Positions 59,523 through 64,000 of a DNA stretch of 64,000 nucleotides are shown here, in pieces. This DNA comes from Costus lasius (taxonomy: Eukaryota; Streptophyta; Magnoliopsida; Zingiberales; Costaceae). The stretch lies in NCBI GenBank assembly GCA_027563935.2, contig CM050450.1, positions 32,723,439-32,787,438 of the forward strand, given 5' to 3'. Position 1 is the first letter of the stretch. Each line of letters begins with the position of its first letter. The notes under the pieces are model-generated. The model saw only the letters and a list, made by a program, of their open reading frames with translations. It was not told the origin of the DNA and did not search any database. The translations under genes were made by a program, and so were the position numbers.

Positions 59523-61537
59523 ACAAAAGCTCAGAGGCTCATGAATAAGCTAGCATGCTTAATCAAAAGCTAGCTCAATAATAGAAGAATTTCTTTCAAC
59601 AAATAATGGTCAAGACATTCACGTTCAAGATGTCTAAGCCCAAGCCCAAACCCAGTGAAGAAGTTGTTGGATTCAATAAATTGTGGGTTGCATACGCCAA
59701 CCACTTCCACGCCATCTCAACAAGAGCGCCTTCCTTCACAAAGTCCACCGCCGCTCAACCTAAAATCCAGCCTCAGGCTTCAACCGAGACCTACATCTAG
59801 CACAAGAGGAAACAATGTATTTAATCAAATCTTGGATCTCATCCAACGGCAACACTCATCATGGAGTAACTTCTCCAGCCGAGCATCAACTCTCCAACAA
59901 CGTGCGAGCCGATGATGGAAACAGCAACGTTCGTCTTTATCAAAGAAGGAAAGCAACAACGTCTCTTTAACATCTCGCCTTCAACGTCTCCCTGCTGCTC
60001 ACGATTGGAAGGTGCAAACAAGGAAGCATCTCCTTCAATGGATTCTCTGCTACCATAGAAGGAAGATACAACGTTCGTCTGCTGAATCCTCACCTATATG
60101 TATCATGCGAACACAATGTAATGGATAGTGAATTTTGAATCAATGAAATAGTTTCTTCCAATGGAATCGGATGTCTCCCATCCTCTTCCCCTCTGAGGTG
60201 CTTGTGTCACCTACCTTTCCCTTCTTCTCCTCTACTCTAATCCCTCTCTATTAATTCTCTTACTCTGCTGCAATCATCCGCACATTACAGCCAACTCCCA
60301 GATTTTCTGAATCTTTGTGAGCACGCCGCCGACGATCCGCCGGTCTGATCCTCACAAGATTTTGAACATCATGCGTCCTCTCCAAGATGTGTCTTCAGCC
60401 GCCGGCATCCGCCAATCCTCTCGTCCGATCACCGGAATCGAACGCCCATTCAAATCCTCTGTTCTAGCCAGCCTTTCCGCCCTAGTTTCGTCTTCCAGCA
60501 CCGTTCTCCTCCAATCAGTCACCAATCTCTCTCAAACTCTGGCCACCACTTCGCCATCGTCAGAGGGACCAACAACCGTAACAGGTCCGGCGATCGTGGA
60601 CCACCGAACGAACACCGGCCAACTCTGCTCTGCGCTCGTGTTTCCCCTGCTTCCGCCATGCTCTCGCCTCAGTTCCGCCTTTCATCGTCGCCCTCCTCCG
60701 TCCGGCCACCATTCGACCAGAAACTCCAGCCACCTCTTCACCATCACCACAGCAACTCCCAACTATAACAGGTTCGGCGTTTGGGCATCTCTGGCCATCC
60801 GGTGAGGAGCCCTGTAACTCGGGCACCTTCCCCTGTTCCAACCATACAGCCGCCTCCACTTTGCAACTCCCCTGTTCCGATTGAAGATCCGTTGCTTCAC
60901 CCCCGTCAGCGCTCCGACGCCGCCCTCACCTTCTCCATCACCTCCCATTGTCAGAATTGCCGATGAACTCTCCAGTTCCAACATCTTCGACCGACCCCGC
61001 TTGCCTGTTTCAGGACTCTGTTCCTGCTTCTTTGTTTTCTATTTAGAAGTGATCTGACTAAGTTTCTTGTGGCAGGTTTTTAACATTCACGGACAGGCCT
61101 CTACTTCTCATCTTCGGATCTATCAGAAAGCTTTGATCCTCCTCTACAAGCTGGACGAGTTGCCCCAACTAAAACGACAAAGGATCAACCTCAAAAACAT
61201 GAGGACTTTTCGTATCTGATTATCTCTTATGCACTTGTTTTATTGTCTAATCTGGTTAGATATCTTGTTGCAGATATTCTAATTTGCTGAAAGATCTTCA
61301 CTGTATAATTTTAATGCCAATCAAAGAACTAGTTTTGTTTGACATCTTGGTTTAATAGGTTTTTATTTTAGATCTACGGATTTTTGTCCATGGCATAGCA
61401 GCTTTTCTTAAATGATATATTTCTGCAACACTATGTTTGTAGCTGTTTTCTAAATTTTGACCTTTATTTTGAAAATAAAAAAAAATAATAATCAGACTTT
61501 TACTTAGTATCATATTTTGTGTCTCCACCCTACATCA
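59465..61537 (+). mobile_element. Gag-only element, LTR3
   Basis: A 2,073-bp LTR ending CACCCTACATCA, followed by the right TTATA duplication (61538-61542) and the resumed GTTATACC array. Confidence 0.93.
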
Positions 61538-61542
61538 TTATA

Positions 61543-61740
61543 CCATAATGAAGTACTGTTATACTAAGTTTTAGGCATGTTATGCGTACAATTGATACTA
61601 TCAGAAGAATTAGCAACTAACAGCTTCCTTTTAAGACTATTTCCCAAACAGATTCATGCACAATACAAATTATGCAAATATCATCAAAGTGGGTGCTGTT
61701 ATACCAATTTTCCACGCATGTTATACCAAAAATAGATTAT
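61543..61740 (+). repeat. GTTATACC array in intron 1, right part
   Basis: Continuation of 51240-51909 after the inserted element (GTTATACTAAGTTTTAGGCATG, GCATGTTATACC), more degenerate toward exon 1. Confidence 0.75.
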
Positions 61741-61786
61741 TAATACAACAATGTACGTATTAATAAGATAAATTCTGACATTATAC

Positions 61787-61824
61787 CTTAAAGGACCATT
61801 GGAGTCGTCGGAGGAGCTCGCCAT
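61787..61824 (-). pseudogene. Exon 1 of the Ulp1-like pseudogene
   Basis: ATG at 61824 reads MASSSDDSNGPL plus two bases, then donor AAG/GTATAA. With the first base of exon 2 it completes an Arg codon and continues MRATDEST. Intron 1 is about 10.6 kb, of which 9.6 kb is the inserted LTR element. The assignment rests on splice signals and phase only. Confidence 0.55.
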
Positions 61825-62165
61825 GAGATCCTGCGAAAACACAAAGAAGATTAGGAAACCCTAGCCCAAACAAGAACAAGTCGTATGCCGTCGTAGGTCG
61901 TCAAGCAACAATGGGACGTTTGCAAAGGTCGTCGCACTTCGTCGGAGGTCGTTGGAGGTCGTCGAAGTTGGTAGCAGGACGTCGGAGGTGGACTGCATAA
62001 AAAACACAAAGTTAGGGGTCGACTCGAGGAAAACTCGGAGGCCTCGGAAGTCGTAAACACAGAGTAGAAGGTCGTCGGAAGTCGTCGGAGGGCGTCGGAG
62101 AAGATCGGGCAACAACTATCGTCATAGCAGCAAAGTTAGGGTTAGGGAACAGATTAGGAGAGTAA
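61825..62165 (-). promoter_or_regulatory. Putative promoter/5' UTR of the Ulp1-like pseudogene
   Basis: Just upstream of exon 1 is TTTTCGCAGGATCTC, a possible 5' UTR splice acceptor. Farther up is a region of degenerate GTCGTCGGAGGTCGT repeats (61880-62110), a telobox-like AAACCCTA at 61855, and TTAGGGTTAGGG at 62136-62147. Teloboxes are known plant promoter motifs. No clear TATA box was found. Confidence 0.4.
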
Positions 62166-62385
62166 AGAGTAAGGGCGGGTTGGGCGGGATGCGAAAATTT
62201 TTGGAGTTAACCATGGTTAGTTCGGATGTAACGAGGACTAACGGGGAGAGGCGTAACGGGCGGCGTTATATCAGGATTTGGTATAATGCTTTGTTTGTAT
62301 CGGCTTTATCTGCACATAAGTATGGGTTGCTTGGAGATTCGCACGCTGGGTGCTTCAAGATTGATGCTTCGCATCTCAGCCCACT

Positions 62386-62422
62386 CCTCCGCAAAATTTG
62401 CGGAGGGGCACCCCTCCGCAAA
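62386..62422. repeat. Overlapping perfect hairpins (three-arm palindrome)
   Basis: CCTCCGCAAA/TTTGCGGAGG pair with a 1-base loop (62386-62406). TTTGCGGAGGGG also pairs with CCCCTCCGCAAA (62397-62422, 12 bp, 2-base loop). The middle arm can pair with either neighbour, not both. Confidence 0.85.
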
Positions 62423-62439
62423 AACGCGGCCAAGTGAAC

Positions 62440-63543
62440 ACCATGTATCCAAAGAGGAAGATCATGGTCATCAAGCACTGACCCTATGAGATATTAAGTG
62501 GCCGACCTATGACAGCCACACATTATACCTATGTCGACACTTTGAGACGATTGGGATTCGCCGATAACATCCATTGGTTATTTGATCAGATAGGGGGCTC
62601 ATAGTTTTACCAGATGTAGAGATGACCTGTCATTAGCTACAACCTAGAGTTTTTGTCTTCCTTAGATGTACAAGTCTCCAATACAATTGACGTAGATCTA
62701 GGGAGAGTCTCTTTCCGGCTCAAAAATTATGATTTTACCTTAACGCTCAATTAAGTTAATCAAATATTTGGGTTTCCAAAAGACGGGATTAGTAGAGTTC
62801 CGAAGAGATACGATGAAGATGCTTTCTAGGGACAAATTATTAGTGAGAGGGAGTTTGTCCCTAGGAACGCCAGGGAAAGGAGCATAATGAACCCAATATT
62901 TAGATACATGCATCAGGCCTCGCCAACACCGTGTTTGGACAAGGTGAAAGCGACGGCATGCTACGTTAGTCTCAATTATTTATTTTATAGGCTATGACTA
63001 AAGCTTTCAGGGTTAATGTTGCGTTCCACTTGGTTAAGCAATTTTATAATGTTGTGAGAGCTTCTCGAGAGGAGATAGTCATTGGAGGCCTAGTTACCTC
63101 TATAGCCAGTGCTTTAGGTATAGAGTATACACGAATGCCCCCTTGCTAGGGGACACAGTTTACTTAATATGGAGATGTGTTTGGCTATGCACCTAGTTGA
63201 CCAAAATGTTGAAGGTTACCACATTGTTTTCAAGAATAGCGGTTTTACCTTCCCTCTTATAAATCCCAGGCGCACCACTATTAGAGACAGGAATAATTGG
63301 TTGCTGATACCGCCTCCAGAGGCCATGGATAATGACGCCCCTGACCTAGTTTCTTCTAGACCCATAGCTTCATCTTCCTTGTCTGATTCTATGTTGGATA
63401 TTCTTCAGTCTCTTCATGCTGATATGAAAGAGATGAAAATTGATGTTAAAGAAATAAAGCAAGATATGGTGAAAATCAAGAATGATCAGATGGGTATACG
63501 ACATAAGATGGATTATATGAGTGACCGTATGGATTTGATCTAG
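62440..63543 (+). pseudogene. Athila-like gag/ORF1 relic
   Basis: Plus-strand coding traces in shifting frames: TYVDTLRRLGFADNIHWLFD near 62527, SFRLKNYDFTLTLN near 62710 (the Athila 'FRL-x-x-x-x-x-x-TL' landmark), FGFPKDGISRVPKRYDEDAF near 62770, EIVIGGLVTSIASALGIEY near 63073. A 124-codon open tail (63169-63543) ends in a helical segment (DMKEMKIDVKEIKQDMVKIK). At least six stops or shifts. Related to the antisense relic at 24538-25040. Confidence 0.6.
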
Positions 63544-63545
63544 GA

Positions 63546-64000
63546 GCACCTACCCCGACACCACACCCCAGATGACGATGATAATAGTGATTGAGATCAC
63601 TATATTGTTGGGTAAGCATTTTTATTCCTTTTTCGATCTAGTTGTACTGCTAATGAAATTCTTCTTATGTTTTTTGATTTGGTTGTATTCATGGTTATCT
63701 TATTCAATCTAGTTGTATTACTGTTATTTTGCTTTTGATCTGGTTGTATTACTGATATGATGATCTTTCTTTGTGTTTGATATTGTTGTATGGATTATAT
63801 GATTTTGAATTTGTTATAACCATGATTTAGTAGGTTTATTATTTTGTGGTTTTATAACTATGTGATGAGATGTGCATTATTTAAATGCTGATGACAGGTT
63901 GTTTATTCATCTTTAACTATATTGTTTGAAATAATATGTGTGGATGATTTATTGGCTTAGAGATTTGTGAAATCATCAGTGAAATAATTTTTGGATGAAA
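63546..64000. repeat. AT-rich end with degenerate GATCTGGTTGTATTACTG repeats
   Basis: Copies of TTGATYTGGTTGTATT-like motif occur near 63634, 63678, 63706, 63736 and 63778 at about 30-45 bp steps. The rest of the segment is AT-rich and shows no gene. Confidence 0.4.

Larger units (their letters stand above)
51910..61537 (+). mobile_element. Gag-only LTR element, LTR-int-LTR-int-LTR
   Basis: Three LTRs (51910-53974, 55683-57756, 59465-61537; 2,065, 2,074 and 2,073 bp) separate two internal regions of 1,708 bp each. The whole is flanked by the 5-bp duplication TTATA. LTR ends are TGATG and CATCA. A Met-type primer site follows LTR1 and LTR2, and a purine tract (GGGGAGAAA) precedes LTR2 and LTR3. 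The internal regions encode a Ty3-type Gag fragment but no protease, RT or integrase. This matches the concept of non-autonomous TR-GAG or LARD elements. The single duplication around the outer LTRs shows it behaves as one insertion or became tandem by LTR recombination. Confidence 0.93.
47441..61824 (-). pseudogene. Ulp1-like (C48) cysteine protease pseudogene, nine exons
   Basis: A plant gene of the 'Ulp1 protease family' type. Exons (minus strand, 5' to 3'): 61824-61787, 51179-50484, 50398-50258, 50182-50042, 49965-49894, 49281-48439, 48338-48168, 48088-47781, 47698-47441. Every intron is GT-AG and exon phases fit. Domains: N-terminal plant domain (exon 2), VGPSH repeats (exons 4-5), coiled coil (exon 6), C48 protease (exons 7-9) with His (KNHWIL) and Cys (QDNLVDCGVF). 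The Asp position reads YNSL rather than YDSL. Stops lie in exons 6 (two), 8 and 9, and frames shift in exons 2 and 8, so it is a pseudogene. Such genes are often carried by plant DNA transposons; I found no terminal inverted repeats. Confidence 0.85.

Noticed and set aside
61850..62115. Overlapping minus-strand frames of 69-84 codons upstream of exon 1
   Set aside because: They translate the degenerate GTCGTCGGAGG repeat and have no matching family or splice continuity with exon 1.
62136..62147. Interstitial telomere repeat (TTAGGGTTAGGG)
   Set aside because: Only two hexamer-like units and not the plant TTTAGGG heptamer. Noted only as a telobox-like promoter motif.

Overview
The window is nuclear DNA of a flowering plant. 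It is almost entirely layered LTR retrotransposons plus one decayed host-type gene with spliceosomal introns. Evidence: six internal regions and about ten LTRs of Ty1/copia elements with a TGTTGG/TGTTAG start, LTRs of 1.6-2.2 kb and an initiator-Met tRNA primer site, which fits the Angela/BARE lineage; Athila-like and other Ty3/gypsy fragments; and a plant Ulp1-type (C48) protease pseudogene. The species cannot be named from this sequence. I see no bacterial operons, CRISPR arrays, rRNA or intact tRNA genes.

Layout. 1-5830: a decayed antisense copia element, here called E0, with its 5' LTR at 3605-5830. 5831-23884: plus-strand copia material, namely the last codons of an upstream copy, an LTR (5881-7602), a first internal region (B1, to 11281), a rejoined partial LTR (11295-11818) and a second internal region (B2). 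B2 is interrupted by a complete 9.4-kb element A (14340-23781, target duplication TTGGA). 23885-25040: a short tandem repeat and an antisense Athila-like relic. 25041-42169: copia element C, interrupted by the younger antisense element D (28867-37901, target duplication ATAAC). D keeps a 1,225-codon open gag-pol but has a broken gag N-terminus. 42170-45305: antisense Ty3/gypsy protease and integrase fragments. 45306-47004: one more copia LTR.

47007-62165 is the most unusual part. A nine-exon antisense gene of the plant 'Ulp1-like' family can be traced by canonical splice sites and phase: N-terminal plant domain, VGPSH repeats, coiled coil, C48 protease. It is a pseudogene, with in-frame stops, frameshifts and the catalytic Asp changed to Asn. 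Its first and fifth introns and its 3' flank hold arrays of a GTTATA(C) motif spaced about 21 bp. Into the array in intron 1 a 9.6-kb non-autonomous LTR element has inserted, with target duplication TTATA. That element is LTR-internal-LTR-internal-LTR and codes only for a Ty3-type Gag fragment with a long unrecognised proline-rich extension. From 62440 to the end are a plus-strand Athila-like gag relic and AT-rich repeats.

The most promising new signal runs across families. Every copia 5' leader in the window carries three short hairpins at nearly fixed spacing (about 206-212 and 111-117 bases), with compensatory stem changes between subfamilies and subfamily-specific loops. This suggests a conserved RNA element, perhaps for packaging, dimerisation or translation. 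Two subfamilies also lack an ATG at the expected gag start, which lies directly after a strong 3' splice-site-like sequence.
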